NCBI GenBank assembly: GCA_022072455.1 | Contig: JAJVHY010000007.1 | Coordinates: forward strand, 1 to 64,000 | Direction: 5' to 3' | DNA from: Verrucomicrobiia bacterium | Lineage (GTDB): Bacteria; Verrucomicrobiota; Verrucomicrobiia; Palsa-1439 | DNA: 64,000 bases | Shown: positions 1 to 9,660 of the stretch, in pieces | How the letters are laid out: each line of letters starts with the position of its first letter | Position numbering within the stretch: the first letter of the stretch is position 1 | Notes under the pieces: model-generated | Seen by the model: only the letters and a program-made list of their open reading frames with translations | The model's database searches: none | Told to the model about the DNA's origin: nothing | Made by a program: the position numbers and the translations under genes

Positions 1-436
1 AAGTCAGCGCGGTGGTAATTCTAACAGTGCCACCATCATCAATCTGCAACCGCCCACCACTGTCAAGGCGGAGGTTGGTATTGGTCAAGGCCGCAGGATT
101 CACTGGTCCATTCGTCACAATTAACCACGCCTCGCCCAAGGCATTCGAGATCGCCAGATTGGCAATGACGAAGTTCAGTTTTGCGTTGAGTATATTAGTG
201 TAAGTGCCGGCAAACTGATTCGTCAGATATGCTTCATCGCTACTGGCTCCACCACTGGGATATGTCCCAACAGCCTGCCCCCACATCACGCCATTGGTCC
301 AATAGCCACTTGAGCCACTGACGGTATTCGTCCAAGTGTAGTTCAGAGCCCACGCCGGCAGTGCCGCAGCCAAGAAGACACTCGTCGTTAATACTTTCCG
401 CAGAGTTACTTGAATAAATCCTCTCACACGCTTCAT
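1..436 (-). CDS. Beta-strand-repeat secreted protein, N-terminal part (PEP-CTERM paralogue family), truncated by window edge
   Basis: The reading frame opens with ATG at 436 and stays open for 145 codons to the left edge, so only the N-terminus is visible. It starts with a basic signal peptide (MKRVRGFIQ, then a hydrophobic stretch ending AWA) followed by LNYTWTNTVSGSSGYWTNG, which matches almost residue for residue the N-termini of the next two long paralogues to the right (genes starting at 6454 and 9660). The shared block continues through DEAYLTNQFAGTYTNIL and ISNALGEAWLIVTNG. By analogy the missing part should be a long Asn/Ser/Thr-rich repeat region ending in a PEP-CTERM tail. The partner of the repeats is unknown. 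A promoter-like sequence lies 48-76 bp upstream. Confidence 0.85.
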   Translation of the reverse strand, partial: MKRVRGFIQVTLRKVLTTSVFLAAALPAWALNYTWTNTVSGSSGYWTNGVMWGQAVGTYPSGGASSDEAYLTNQFAGTYTNILNAKLNFVIANLAISNALGEAWLIVTNGPVNPAALTNTNLRLDSGGRLQIDDGGTVRITTALT

Positions 437-483
437 TCGCTATCGCCCGAGCAATCCGGTCATTTGGTATCGAATATGTTTAA

Positions 484-512
484 ACTTTACTCACGAATAG
501 ACCTTGAGACAA
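484..512 (-). promoter_or_regulatory. Candidate sigma70-type promoter for the leftmost paralogue
   Basis: Read on the minus strand there is TTGTCT, a 17-bp spacer and TAAAGT, ending 47 bp before the ATG at 436. The 133-bp gap to the gene on its right is the widest in this tandem set, which suits a separate promoter. The boxes are imperfect and nothing else confirms them. Confidence 0.35.
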
Positions 513-569
513 CTACTATCTTGGCTTCACTCCCTCCCCGTGACTCAAGCGAGCCAAACTGACCGACAA

Positions 570-3059
570 TCACGCCCGGCGGTAGTGGTAGATCGTCCCC
601 AGTGCCACAAGCCCAAAAACGACTAAAGCAAGTGGTCCCGGCTCGGGCACGACCACGATGGCAATTTGATTCGCGCCCGTGTAGTTGTAATCCAAAGTGT
701 ATCCCACCGGCATCCCGTTGGTCACACTGAAGGTCCCGAACAAATCACCGTAATTCGCAATCACATACGCCTCACCCGTCAACCCACCCACCATCGTCAG
801 GTCCAGCGTCGCGCCGGACAACGTCAAGTCTCCCACCACGACCAGTTGATCGTTGCCGCCATCCCCAAACTCCGCCTGATAGCTGCCGGCCAAGGTCAGA
901 TTGTTGCTGAACACCAGCGTCCCCAAACTCAACCCCGGCGAAAGGTCGCCGGTAATGGTCGTGTCGCCCACCACGGCCCCATTCCCACGCAACGTCCCGG
1001 CAATGGTCTTCGCGGCGCTACCGGTCACGAAGCCGTTGCGCAAGGTCAGCGTCCCGGCCACGTGCAGCGCGCTCTGGAAGTTCACCGTCGCCTCCACAAT
1101 GGCAGCGGTCCCGGCATTTGTGAAGTTGCCGGTGATCGTCGCGAGCGTGTTGCTGGCGAGGAACGAACCGGTGTCGCCAATCGTGACGTTACCGCCACGA
1201 TAAGCGGTCGCGCCGTTGACCAGCACGAGATTCACGTAGTTTGATGGACTGGCGGTTTGCGCGAACGTGTATCCCTGGCCGGCGATGTTATTGCTGGCGG
1301 CATTCAGCAGGAACGTATTGGCGCCGGCAAAAACCATCTTGCTCAGTGCCCCCTTGCCGAGGTTGTTCGTGACATCGGCATTGTCAATCCCGCGGAAGCT
1401 GATCGTACCGTCAGTGATGGCAACGTCGCCCGGGGACTGGGAATAAATCGTCGGCGACGGGACAGTGAACTGGTAGATCCCATTGCGATTGCTGATCGTG
1501 TTGCCAATGCCACCATTCTGTCCTTGAGTCCAAGAGATGGCCAAGGTGTTGGCTTCCACCAGCCCACCGTCGCTGACCAGCACCGAGTTGTTTGCGGCGA
1601 ACGCATTGGCGTTCCAATCGACATACAGGGCCGGGACCGTCAACACTGACCCCGGGCCGGTCACAACTAGCGAATTATTGCTGCCCGAGCCGCTGCTTTG
1701 GCCTTGGACATACACGGTACCGTTGAGCTTCACCTGGCCGCCGTTGGTAATCAATACTGCAGAAAAGGCGGCACTCTGGGTTCCGATAAACAAGTTCGCA
1801 CCATTCGTCAGTATGCCGCCATTGACAGTTAAACTGTTACTCCGAGTATTGGCACCGCCACCGCTGCCGATCGTGATGGTGCTGCCTTGCAGATTCCATG
1901 TGCTATTCGCCAAGACAGTGACCGAGTTGTTCGTCATCGCGCCCCCGGACCCAGTGGCACCAATGGTCAGAGTCGAACTCTTCAGATTGGCATTGGTGAC
2001 GATCATCTTATTATGGCCATTGCCACCGGCGCCGGTGGTGCTGCCGCCAACCGCAATCGTGCCATTGCTGACAGTGACCGTGCTTACGCCCCCACCGACA
2101 TAGTAGGCGTTGTTACTGGAGCCCTTGACTGTATCGCCGACGACCACGTTGCCGCTATTGAAACTGGCGCCGTTGCTGATGCTGAGCATATTGCCCACCG
2201 CGCCGCCCGCGCCGACTGTCATGGCGCTGGCATTACTAAAAATTCCCCCGTTGATGGTCAGACTATTACCGGTCGCGGCTGCATAGCCGATTGTGAGCGG
2301 GGTATTTCCCTGGTCCCAGACCGTGTTCGCCAGCAGGGAAACAGTGTTGTTCGACGAACCGGAGCCAATGTTCTTATAATTGGAAGCCCCGGTGATCGTG
2401 ACCATACTGTTGGAGAGGATGGCGGTATTGTTGCCGCCGCCGACGGCACCGTTGAATCCGCCGCCGATGAGGAAATCGCCAGCCGTCTGAATGAAACGCC
2501 CGCCGTTGGTCACAATCAAGCTGTTGAACTCGCCGCCTGGGAGGTGCCCGAGAACCAACTGCCGGACGTTGGTGAGGATGCCGCCATTCTGGACAATCAC
2601 TTGATTGCTGATCGAGCGATACGGAGTCGACAGGGATGACCCGATATACAAGTTGAGATTACTGACCACACCGCCATTCACGACCAAGCCGTTGCCGGAG
2701 GTTGTTCTTTCCCCAACGTAAAGAGTGTTGTTGACCAGGTTCCACGTGGTGTTCGCGAGGAGCGTCAGAACGTTGTTCGACGTGCCGAAACCGAGGTAAC
2801 TGGGGGAGGCACTCGTGATCACAAAATTGGAGACAGTGACGTTATTGTTTCCGGTATGGTAGATATAAATGGGCGCATTGACGGAAAATGGGGCCCCAAT
2901 CCAATTCGTCACCACCGTATTATTGCCGCTAGAAGCACCGACAGTAAACGTGGTGGCATTGATGGTGACCTGCGCGTGCAGCGACGGAGCTACCGTCAGA
3001 AACAACAGGAGTAGTGCGGCCACGATCCGGGCGGGGACGGTCTGGATGGGTTGTTGCAT
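570..3059 (-). CDS. PEP-CTERM secreted beta-strand-repeat protein, 829 aa
   Basis: Signal peptide (MQQPIQTVPARIVAALLLLF.. SLHA), then about 700 residues of Asn/Gly/Ser/Thr/Val-rich repeats built around phrases such as NNTVVT, LLANTVWD and LTINGGIFSN, spaced as in beta-helix adhesins. Residues from about 690 form a closing module (GDLSPGLSLGTLVFSNNLTL) shared with the two upstream paralogues. The C-terminus has the sorting signal VVPEPGP, a hydrophobic helix and a short basic end (YHYRRA), the PEP-CTERM layout recognised by exosortases. No exosortase gene lies in the window. An AGGAGA ribosome site stands about 8 nt before the ATG. Probably a surface or matrix protein; the ligand is unknown. 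Confidence 0.88.
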   Translation of the reverse strand: MQQPIQTVPARIVAALLLLFLTVAPSLHAQVTINATTFTVGASSGNNTVVTNWIGAPFSVNAPIYIYHTGNNNVTVSNFVITSASPSYLGFGTSNNVLTLLANTTWNLVNNTLYVGERTTSGNGLVVNGGVVSNLNLYIGSSLSTPYRSISNQVIVQNGGILTNVRQLVLGHLPGGEFNSLIVTNGGRFIQTAGDFLIGGGFNGAVGGGNNTAILSNSMVTITGASNYKNIGSGSSNNTVSLLANTVWDQGNTPLTIGYAAATGNSLTINGGIFSNASAMTVGAGGAVGNMLSISNGASFNSGNVVVGDTVKGSSNNAYYVGGGVSTVTVSNGTIAVGGSTTGAGGNGHNKMIVTNANLKSSTLTIGATGSGGAMTNNSVTVLANSTWNLQGSTITIGSGGGANTRSNSLTVNGGILTNGANLFIGTQSAAFSAVLITNGGQVKLNGTVYVQGQSSGSGSNNSLVVTGPGSVLTVPALYVDWNANAFAANNSVLVSDGGLVEANTLAISWTQGQNGGIGNTISNRNGIYQFTVPSPTIYSQSPGDVAITDGTISFRGIDNADVTNNLGKGALSKMVFAGANTFLLNAASNNIAGQGYTFAQTASPSNYVNLVLVNGATAYRGGNVTIGDTGSFLASNTLATITGNFTNAGTAAIVEATVNFQSALHVAGTLTLRNGFVTGSAAKTIAGTLRGNGAVVGDTTITGDLSPGLSLGTLVFSNNLTLAGSYQAEFGDGGNDQLVVVGDLTLSGATLDLTMVGGLTGEAYVIANYGDLFGTFSVTNGMPVGYTLDYNYTGANQIAIVVVPEPGPLALVVFGLVALGTIYHYRRA

Positions 3060-3139
3060 GCGATTGTCTCCTGAAAAGGCAAGGTTAGCCTACCCTGACA
3101 AGCGCACAATTTCTTCCGATAGAAAGGGAAAAGATTATG

Positions 3140-6100
3140 CTAAAGATGGATTAACCGCCGCCGCAACAAGCCCAACAACAACAAGCCACCCACCACCAAG
3201 GCGATGCTCGAGGGTTCCGGCACGACCACAATCGCGATCTGATTCGCGCCATTGTAATTGTAGTCCACCATGTACCCCACCGGCATCCCGTTGGTCACAC
3301 TGAACGTCCCGAACAAGTCGCCGTAACTCGCAATCACATACGCCTCACCCGTCACCCCACCGACCGCCGTCAGGTCCAGCGTCGCGCCGGATAACGTCAA
3401 GTCTCCCACCACGACCAATTGATCGTTGCCGCCATCCCCAAACTCCGCCTGATAGCTGCCGGTCAAAGTCAGGTTGTTGCTGAACACCAATGTCCCCAAA
3501 CTCAACCCCGGCGAAAGATCGCCGGTAATGGTCGCGTCCCCGACCACGCTGCCGTTACCACGCAAGGTGCCGGCCACCGTTTTGACGCCCGCGCCAATGG
3601 CAAATCCATTCCGCAACGTCAGCGTCCCGCCAACATCAAGCGCATTCTGGAAATCCACCGTCGCCTCCACGATCGCGGCCAGTCCGTTGTTCGTGAAGTT
3701 GCCACTGATCGTCGCCACTGTGTTGCTCGCGAGGAACGTGCCGGCGCTGCCGATGGTGATCTCGGCACCGTTGGCATTGCGGTAAGCCGTCGTGCCGTTG
3801 ACCATCACCAAATTAACGTAGTTGGTAGGATTGCCGGCGATGGTGTCGAAGGTGTACGTCTGGCTGACCGTCGCGGCGCTGTTCGAGGCGTTGTTCAATT
3901 GGAAGGTGTTGGCTCCGGCAAAAGCGATTCGATAATTGGTGGCCACGTTGGCGACACCGGTCGCGCGGAAACTGAGCGTTCCGTCGGTGAGCGCGATGTC
4001 ACCCGGCGCTTGCGAGGTAATCGCTGGGGCAGCGGTGAATTGATAGGTCGCATTGCGGTTGCTGATGGTGTTGCCGGTGGTGCTCGCGGCGATGGTGATA
4101 GTGTTGGCCTCGAGATAGCTACCGTCCTTGATCAAGACTGAGTTGTTATTTGCGCTGGCGGTAGCGCCAACCGTGAGCGCGCCCACGCTGAGCACGTGAC
4201 TGCCATTGGTAACGAGGAGACTGTTGCCGTTGCCCCCCGTGCCACTGCCGACCACCACGGCGGTGCTGTTGCTGATGATGGCGCCGTTCTCGACGACCAC
4301 TTGGTTGCCGGATGCGAACGCCCGCCCCCCGATGCTCAACAAGCTCATATTGGTCAGGAGCGCGCCGTTGAGGGTCAGCAGATTATTCGTGCCAGCTAAG
4401 CCAGCGCCGCCGGAGTTTCCGCCGACGTTGAGGGTGCCGCCGTTGTTGTTCCAGACGGAATTGGCGAGCAAAGTCAGGATGTTGTTGGATGACCCGTTGC
4501 CGATGGAAGCGCCCCCGTTCGCCGGCAATGACCCGATGAGGACGCTGTTGGAAAGGATGACGGTGTTCAGGCTGCCGCCGGGCGTGGCATTGTTGACGCC
4601 TCCCACATTGATGGTCCCCGCGCTGGTCATGAAAAAGCCGCTGCCACTGCTGGTGACGATTAGGCTGTTATCGTTGGCACCGAGAACACTGACCCCGGCT
4701 GCGCTACCGCCAACGACCAACCCGGTGACGTTGCTGAGAATGCCGCTATTCACGACGATCCGGTTACTGCTCGACCCCAGACTGCCGCTGATGATCAGGA
4801 CGCCGATATTGCTCATGACACTGTCCGTGAGCGTCACCACGTTGTTGAACCCCGCCAGAGAGCCGATGGTCAGCCCGAACGAGCGCAGATTCCAGACACT
4901 GTCGCGAAGCGTCAACGTGTTGTTGGTCGAGCCGATGCCGACGTACGAGGCGAGATTGCCGGCCAGCACGCTGTCCGAGAGAATGACGGTATTGTTGTTG
5001 CCCCCGGCGGCCGCCGCGGCGCTGCCCACATAGACGGCGCCGTTGGTCATGAACAACTGACCGCCATTGGTGACCAACACGCTGTTGTTGTTCGCCCCGG
5101 TGCCGAACCCGACCGACAAAGTGTAAAAGTTGCTGAGGACGCTCCCGTTCTCAATAATCAGTTGATTGTCAGCCGATAAAGCCCGCCCGCCGACATTCAC
5201 CAAGCCGAAATTGGTGAGCAGGGCGCCACTGACAGTTAACACGTTGTTGCTACCGGCAAATCCGAATCCCCCGGATTGTCCGCCGACGTTGAGCGTGCCG
5301 TTATTATTATTCCAGACCGTGCCGCCCAACAGCGTCACCGTGTTATTCGTCGAACCACTGCCGATGCTCGCGGGGGTCCCGCCCCCTGTTCCCACGAGCA
5401 CGCTGTTGGAAAGAATCACGGTGTTCGCGTGACCGCCGATGTTCCCGTTGGCGAGGCTGCCGATCGCGATGGTCCCGGGGGCGGTCATGAAGAATCCGCC
5501 ATTGGTGATGATCACCGTATTGAAGTTGGCCCCCGCGACCAGGCCGACCGACAAGGCGGTGGCGCCGGTGACCGTGCCGAAGCTGGTGAACGTATTGTTG
5601 CTGGCGTTGGCCACGCTGCCGACATTGAGCGCTGTGTTGTTGAGATTCCAAGTACCATTTCCCAGCTCGACGGTATTGCCGAACTGGCCGGCCGTTGCGG
5701 CAAACGTCAGCGCCCCCGCCCCGAAGACCGCCCCGCCGTCGCTCGCGAGCAGGCTGTTGCGATTCCCGGTGATGGTCAACGCGCCGACATTGGTGACGAC
5801 GGCCCCGCCCGTAATGCTCAGCACATTCTCGTGTCCACTGGCGCCGCCAATCGTCAATGCGCCGCCATTGCGATTCCAGACGCCGCCGTTGCCGGCGCCG
5901 CTGCTACTGGTGACGAGACCGGTCACACTCCCGCCGGCGCCGATGATGTGGTTGCCGGAGGTGAACAGCTTCCCGCCATTATTAAGATGAATCGCGCCAC
6001 TGCCGCCAACCCAAGACAACGTCGTCATCCCGGTCACCACGCCGCCATTGTCAATCTGGAGCCGGCCGCCGCTGCTGAGTCGGAAGCTGTTGTTTGTCAA

Positions 6101-6454
6101 CACCGTCGGATTGACGGCACCGTTGGTGACAATCAACCACGCTTCGCCCAGCGCATTCGAGATGGCGAGGTTGCTGACGGCGAAATTCAGCCGGGAATCA
6201 AGGATGTTGGTGTAGGTGCCGGCGAACTGATTCGTCAGATAGGCTTCGTCGCTGCTGATTCCGCCGCTAGGATACGTGGTGACGAGTTGCCCCCACAACA
6301 CGCCATTGGTCCAATACCCGCTGGCATCACTGACCGTGTTTGTCCAAGTGTAGTTGACCGCCCGGGCCGGGGCCGGTAACGCGAGCACGGCGCCGATCAC
6401 CACGAGCGCCAGCCACGAAAAACTGCTTTTCAGCCGGATCATAATTGAGTTCAT
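3140..6454 (-). CDS. PEP-CTERM secreted beta-strand-repeat protein, 1104 aa
   Basis: Same architecture as its neighbours: signal peptide (ending LPAPARA), the NYTWTNTVSDASGYWTNG start module, a long run of degenerate repeats (NNTVILSNSVL, LTLLANSVWNNNGGTLNVGG), the closing GDLSPGLSLGTLVFS module, and a PEP-CTERM tail (VVPEPSS, hydrophobic helix, RRRLIHL). The start codon lies inside an ATGA overlap with the stop of the upstream paralogue (6451-6454), and GAGGAAA precedes it, so the two genes are probably translationally coupled. Codon use looks like that of the neighbours. Exported structural or adhesive function is inferred from the family; no enzymatic motif was seen. Confidence 0.88.
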   Translation of the reverse strand: MNSIMIRLKSSFSWLALVVIGAVLALPAPARAVNYTWTNTVSDASGYWTNGVLWGQLVTTYPSGGISSDEAYLTNQFAGTYTNILDSRLNFAVSNLAISNALGEAWLIVTNGAVNPTVLTNNSFRLSSGGRLQIDNGGVVTGMTTLSWVGGSGAIHLNNGGKLFTSGNHIIGAGGSVTGLVTSSSGAGNGGVWNRNGGALTIGGASGHENVLSITGGAVVTNVGALTITGNRNSLLASDGGAVFGAGALTFAATAGQFGNTVELGNGTWNLNNTALNVGSVANASNNTFTSFGTVTGATALSVGLVAGANFNTVIITNGGFFMTAPGTIAIGSLANGNIGGHANTVILSNSVLVGTGGGTPASIGSGSTNNTVTLLGGTVWNNNNGTLNVGGQSGGFGFAGSNNVLTVSGALLTNFGLVNVGGRALSADNQLIIENGSVLSNFYTLSVGFGTGANNNSVLVTNGGQLFMTNGAVYVGSAAAAAGGNNNTVILSDSVLAGNLASYVGIGSTNNTLTLRDSVWNLRSFGLTIGSLAGFNNVVTLTDSVMSNIGVLIISGSLGSSSNRIVVNSGILSNVTGLVVGGSAAGVSVLGANDNSLIVTSSGSGFFMTSAGTINVGGVNNATPGGSLNTVILSNSVLIGSLPANGGASIGNGSSNNILTLLANSVWNNNGGTLNVGGNSGGAGLAGTNNLLTLNGALLTNMSLLSIGGRAFASGNQVVVENGAIISNSTAVVVGSGTGGNGNSLLVTNGSHVLSVGALTVGATASANNNSVLIKDGSYLEANTITIAASTTGNTISNRNATYQFTAAPAITSQAPGDIALTDGTLSFRATGVANVATNYRIAFAGANTFQLNNASNSAATVSQTYTFDTIAGNPTNYVNLVMVNGTTAYRNANGAEITIGSAGTFLASNTVATISGNFTNNGLAAIVEATVDFQNALDVGGTLTLRNGFAIGAGVKTVAGTLRGNGSVVGDATITGDLSPGLSLGTLVFSNNLTLTGSYQAEFGDGGNDQLVVVGDLTLSGATLDLTAVGGVTGEAYVIASYGDLFGTFSVTNGMPVGYMVDYNYNGANQIAIVVVPEPSSIALVVGGLLLLGLLRRRLIHL
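3244..3431. repeat. 188-bp block identical to 6561-6748
   Basis: By direct reading, 3244-3431 equals 6561-6748 base for base. It encodes the C-terminal beta-strand module just before the PEP-CTERM tail of two adjacent paralogues, while flanking sequence differs. A similar but diverged copy sits at about 664-850 in the third paralogue. Recent gene conversion is the simplest reading. Confidence 0.85.
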
Positions 6455-9400
6455 GAGCGTTTCCTCGAATGCTGCCGGCGCAGTACCATCAGGAGCACCA
6501 GCCCTGCCGCCGCCAACACGATGCTGGACGGCTCCGGTATAAGTACAACCGCAATCTGACTCGCGCCATTGTAATTGTAGTCCACCATGTACCCCACCGG
6601 CATCCCGTTGGTCACACTGAACGTCCCGAACAAGTCGCCGTAACTCGCAATCACATACGCCTCACCCGTCACCCCACCGACCGCCGTCAGGTCCAGCGTC
6701 GCGCCGGATAACGTCAAGTCTCCCACCACGACCAATTGATCGTTGCCGGCGTCGCCGAACTCCGCCGCGTACGTCCCGGTCAGCGTGAAATCATTGCTGA
6801 ACACCAGCGTACCGAGACTGAAGCCGGGCGAAATCGTGCCCGACGCGCTGGCGTCCCCCACCACGCTCCCGTGGCCGGCGAGCGTGCCGGCAATGGTCTT
6901 GGCGCCCGCGCCGGTCACATAGCCATTGTTCAACCGCATTGTGCCGGCGACCGCCAACGCGCTCTGGAAATTCACTGTCGCGTCCACGATCTCGGCCAGA
7001 CCATTGTTGGTAAACACACCGGTCATCGTCGCCAGCGTGTTGCTGGCCAGGAACGAGCCGCCGGCGCCAATGGTGACGTTCGCGCCGTTGGCATTGCCGT
7101 AGGCCGTCGGCCCATTGACCATCACGAGGCGGACGTAGTTCGAGGGATTGCCGGCGACCGTGTCGAAGGTGTAGGTCTGGCTGACCGCGGCCGCGGTGTT
7201 GGAGGCGTTGTTCAACTGGAACGTGTTGGCCCCGGCAAACTGGATCTTGCTGATCTGGTTGGCCACGGTGTTGGTGACGTTGGCGGCGCTGGTGGCACGG
7301 AAACTGATCGTGCCATCGGTGATCGCGATGTCGCCGGGCGTTTGGGATGTGACCGTCGGTGCCGCAGTGAACTGGTAGGTGGCGTTGCGGTTGCTGATCG
7401 TGTTGCCAGTGGTCGCAGCGCCGATGGTCAGGAGGTTCGCTTCCAAGACGCTCCGGTCCGTCAATAGCACGGTGTTGCTGCTCGAGCCGCCGCTGCCCAT
7501 GACGAGGCCACTGGCCCGAATTTCCACTCGTCCGCCGTTGGTGATGATCAGCGCATTGCCAAAATTGATGGCGCCGGCGCCGTTACCGAGAACCACTCCG
7601 TTGATGTTGGTGATAATGCTGTTGTTGACTGTCACGATGTTGCCGACACCAGCCCCGGCGGCCGAGGAGTAAGCGCCGATGTAGAGGAAGACGTTGCGGT
7701 TATCCCAGACCGTGTTGCCCAACACCGTGACGGTATTGTTGGTCGAGCCGCTGCCGATGTGGGTCGCCCAATCGGCCAACAACAAACTGTTGGAGAGGAC
7801 GACGGTATTGTAGCTGCCGCCGGTCAATCCCCCACCGGCGGCGCCGACTTGGATGCGCCCGTAGGTGGTCATGATCAGGCTGCCGTTGCTGGCGATCAAG
7901 CTGTTGTAATCGGCGCCTTTGGCATAGCCGACCTGGAGCGCGCCGGCGAGCGTGGTGGCGGTATTGGTGAGAACGCCCCCGTTGCGGATGATCAACTGGT
8001 TGCTGATGGAGCCGGTCGAATTGCCGATGGTCAAGGAGCCGACGCCGGTGACCAGCGCGCCGTCAATGGTCAACACATTGCCAGCACCCACGCCACTCCC
8101 AAGGGTCAGCGTGTGGTTGCCATTGTTCCAAACGGTGCCGGCCAGCAACGTCAGCGCATTGTTCGTCCCATTGTTCCCGAAACTGGGCACAGTCGTGGAG
8201 GTCAGGACGCTGTTGGAGAGGATGACGGTGTTGGCGCTGCCGCCAGCCCCGCCAACTGAGAGCGAACCCGACGTCATGAACAGCCGGCCGTTGTTGGTGA
8301 CAATCACCCGGTTCCCGTCGGCCCCAGCGAAATAACCCACGGTCAGCGAGTTGAAGTTGCTGAGGACTCCGCCGTCCGAGATCAGCAGTTGATTGCCGGC
8401 GGACTTGGTGGTGTAACCAATTCGCACGAGGTTGAAATTCGTGGCCAACGCGCCGATGAGGTTAAGGGTATTGCTACTGCCCCCGTAGGGAAGCTCATTG
8501 AGCCCCCAACCGCCGACATTGAGACTGATCGAACCACCATTGAAGACTGTCCCGGCAAGCAGCGTCAGGGTGTTGTTGGTGGAGCCTTGGGAGCCAATAT
8601 TCGCGTGATTATTGCTCCAAAGAAAGCTGTTGGAGAGGATCACGGTATTGTCAACCCCCTGCCCCTGCTGATTGGAGTTGGCGCCCACGAGGATGGGGCC
8701 GGCTGCGTTCATGGAAAAGCCGCTGCCGGCATTGGTGAAAATCACAGTGTTGCCGTTGGCCCCCCACCCGAGGTTGCCGCTGACCAACGCCGCGTTACCA
8801 ACGATCAAGCCGCGGGCGTTGATGACCGTGCCACCGATGAACGTGTTGTTGCTGCTGTTCGCCGCCCCACCAACAACCAAGCTCCCGGAATTCAGGTTCC
8901 ACAAGCCATCGCCCAAATTGATCGTGTTGCCGGACCGATTCGCAGTCGCTGAAAAGATGATGTTACCGGTGCCAAAAATCTTGCTGCCCTCGGTCGCGAT
9001 CAGGCGGTTGCGGTCGCTGGCGAGCGTCAACGCCCCCAAGTTGGTGAGGACTGCGCCCTGGCTGACCCGGAGGAGGTTGTCATTTCCACCGACCCCTCCC
9101 ATCGTCAGTGCGGCACCGTTAAAGTACCAAGCCCCGCCCCCTCCGGCACTCGTAACCAAACCGGTCACACTTCCACCCGTGCCAATGCTTTTCGCCGTGG
9201 ACGAAGTGAAGAGCTTGCCGCCGTCGTTCAGATAGATGGCGCCGTTGGTCCCGAGCCAGGTGACCGTGCTGATGCCGGTGACCACGCCGCCGCTGGCGAC
9301 GGCGAGACGTCCACCACTCCCCAACACGAACGTGGAATTGGTGAGAGTGGTATTTTGGACACGCACCCACGCCTCGCCCAGCGCGTTGGAGATTGCCAGC

Positions 9401-9660
9401 GTGCTGATCGTCGCTGACAGTGGCGCATCAAGAATGGTGGTGGCCGAGCCGCTAAACTGATTGGTCAGATACGCCGCGTCACTACCAGCACTGCCGGGAT
9501 AGGTGCCGACGGTTTGTCCCCAGAGAATGCCATTGGTCCAATAACCGCTGGCGTCACTGACCGTGTTCGTCCAAGTGTAGTTGACTGCCAAAACAGGCTG
9601 CACCACGGTCAAGATGGCCCCGGCAACGAATGCTAAAATCCAACGGTGTGGGACTTGCAT
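6451..9660 (-). CDS. PEP-CTERM secreted beta-strand-repeat protein, 1069 aa
   Basis: First gene of the tandem set in the direction of transcription. ATG at 9660 gives a good signal peptide (MQVPHRWILAF.. VQPVLA) directly followed by the family start module VNYTWTNTVSDASGYWTNG; a TTG at 9678 would add only six polar residues. The body has many NNTLTLLAGTVFN / NTVILSNSVL type units with few charged residues, consistent with a stacked beta-strand solenoid. The tail reads VLIPEPSS, hydrophobic helix, then a basic end RRQHSRKRS, a PEP-CTERM signal. It overlaps the next gene by ATGA. Function beyond secretion and surface attachment cannot be read from the sequence. Confidence 0.87.
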   Translation of the reverse strand: MQVPHRWILAFVAGAILTVVQPVLAVNYTWTNTVSDASGYWTNGILWGQTVGTYPGSAGSDAAYLTNQFSGSATTILDAPLSATISTLAISNALGEAWVRVQNTTLTNSTFVLGSGGRLAVASGGVVTGISTVTWLGTNGAIYLNDGGKLFTSSTAKSIGTGGSVTGLVTSAGGGGAWYFNGAALTMGGVGGNDNLLRVSQGAVLTNLGALTLASDRNRLIATEGSKIFGTGNIIFSATANRSGNTINLGDGLWNLNSGSLVVGGAANSSNNTFIGGTVINARGLIVGNAALVSGNLGWGANGNTVIFTNAGSGFSMNAAGPILVGANSNQQGQGVDNTVILSNSFLWSNNHANIGSQGSTNNTLTLLAGTVFNGGSISLNVGGWGLNELPYGGSSNTLNLIGALATNFNLVRIGYTTKSAGNQLLISDGGVLSNFNSLTVGYFAGADGNRVIVTNNGRLFMTSGSLSVGGAGGSANTVILSNSVLTSTTVPSFGNNGTNNALTLLAGTVWNNGNHTLTLGSGVGAGNVLTIDGALVTGVGSLTIGNSTGSISNQLIIRNGGVLTNTATTLAGALQVGYAKGADYNSLIASNGSLIMTTYGRIQVGAAGGGLTGGSYNTVVLSNSLLLADWATHIGSGSTNNTVTVLGNTVWDNRNVFLYIGAYSSAAGAGVGNIVTVNNSIITNINGVVLGNGAGAINFGNALIITNGGRVEIRASGLVMGSGGSSSNTVLLTDRSVLEANLLTIGAATTGNTISNRNATYQFTAAPTVTSQTPGDIAITDGTISFRATSAANVTNTVANQISKIQFAGANTFQLNNASNTAAAVSQTYTFDTVAGNPSNYVRLVMVNGPTAYGNANGANVTIGAGGSFLASNTLATMTGVFTNNGLAEIVDATVNFQSALAVAGTMRLNNGYVTGAGAKTIAGTLAGHGSVVGDASASGTISPGFSLGTLVFSNDFTLTGTYAAEFGDAGNDQLVVVGDLTLSGATLDLTAVGGVTGEAYVIASYGDLFGTFSVTNGMPVGYMVDYNYNGASQIAVVLIPEPSSIVLAAAGLVLLMVLRRQHSRKRS
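6561..6748. repeat. 188-bp block identical to 3244-3431
   Basis: Second copy of the identical C-terminal coding block described at 3244-3431. Identity stops abruptly at both ends even though the encoded proteins remain similar, which points to conversion between tandem paralogues rather than selection on the protein alone. Confidence 0.85.

Noticed and set aside
5276-6379. Long open frames on the plus strand opposite the PEP-CTERM genes (also 666-1244, 1887-2639, 3419-4141 and 6736-7467)
   Set aside because: They are antisense to clear signal-peptide proteins with PEP-CTERM tails, have shadow composition rich in Arg/Asp/Gly/Val, and no domain or start signal.
3140-9660. Regular short repeats that could suggest a CRISPR array
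   Set aside because: The repeats are degenerate, lack constant spacers and translate as Asn/Thr-rich beta-strand units in one long frame.
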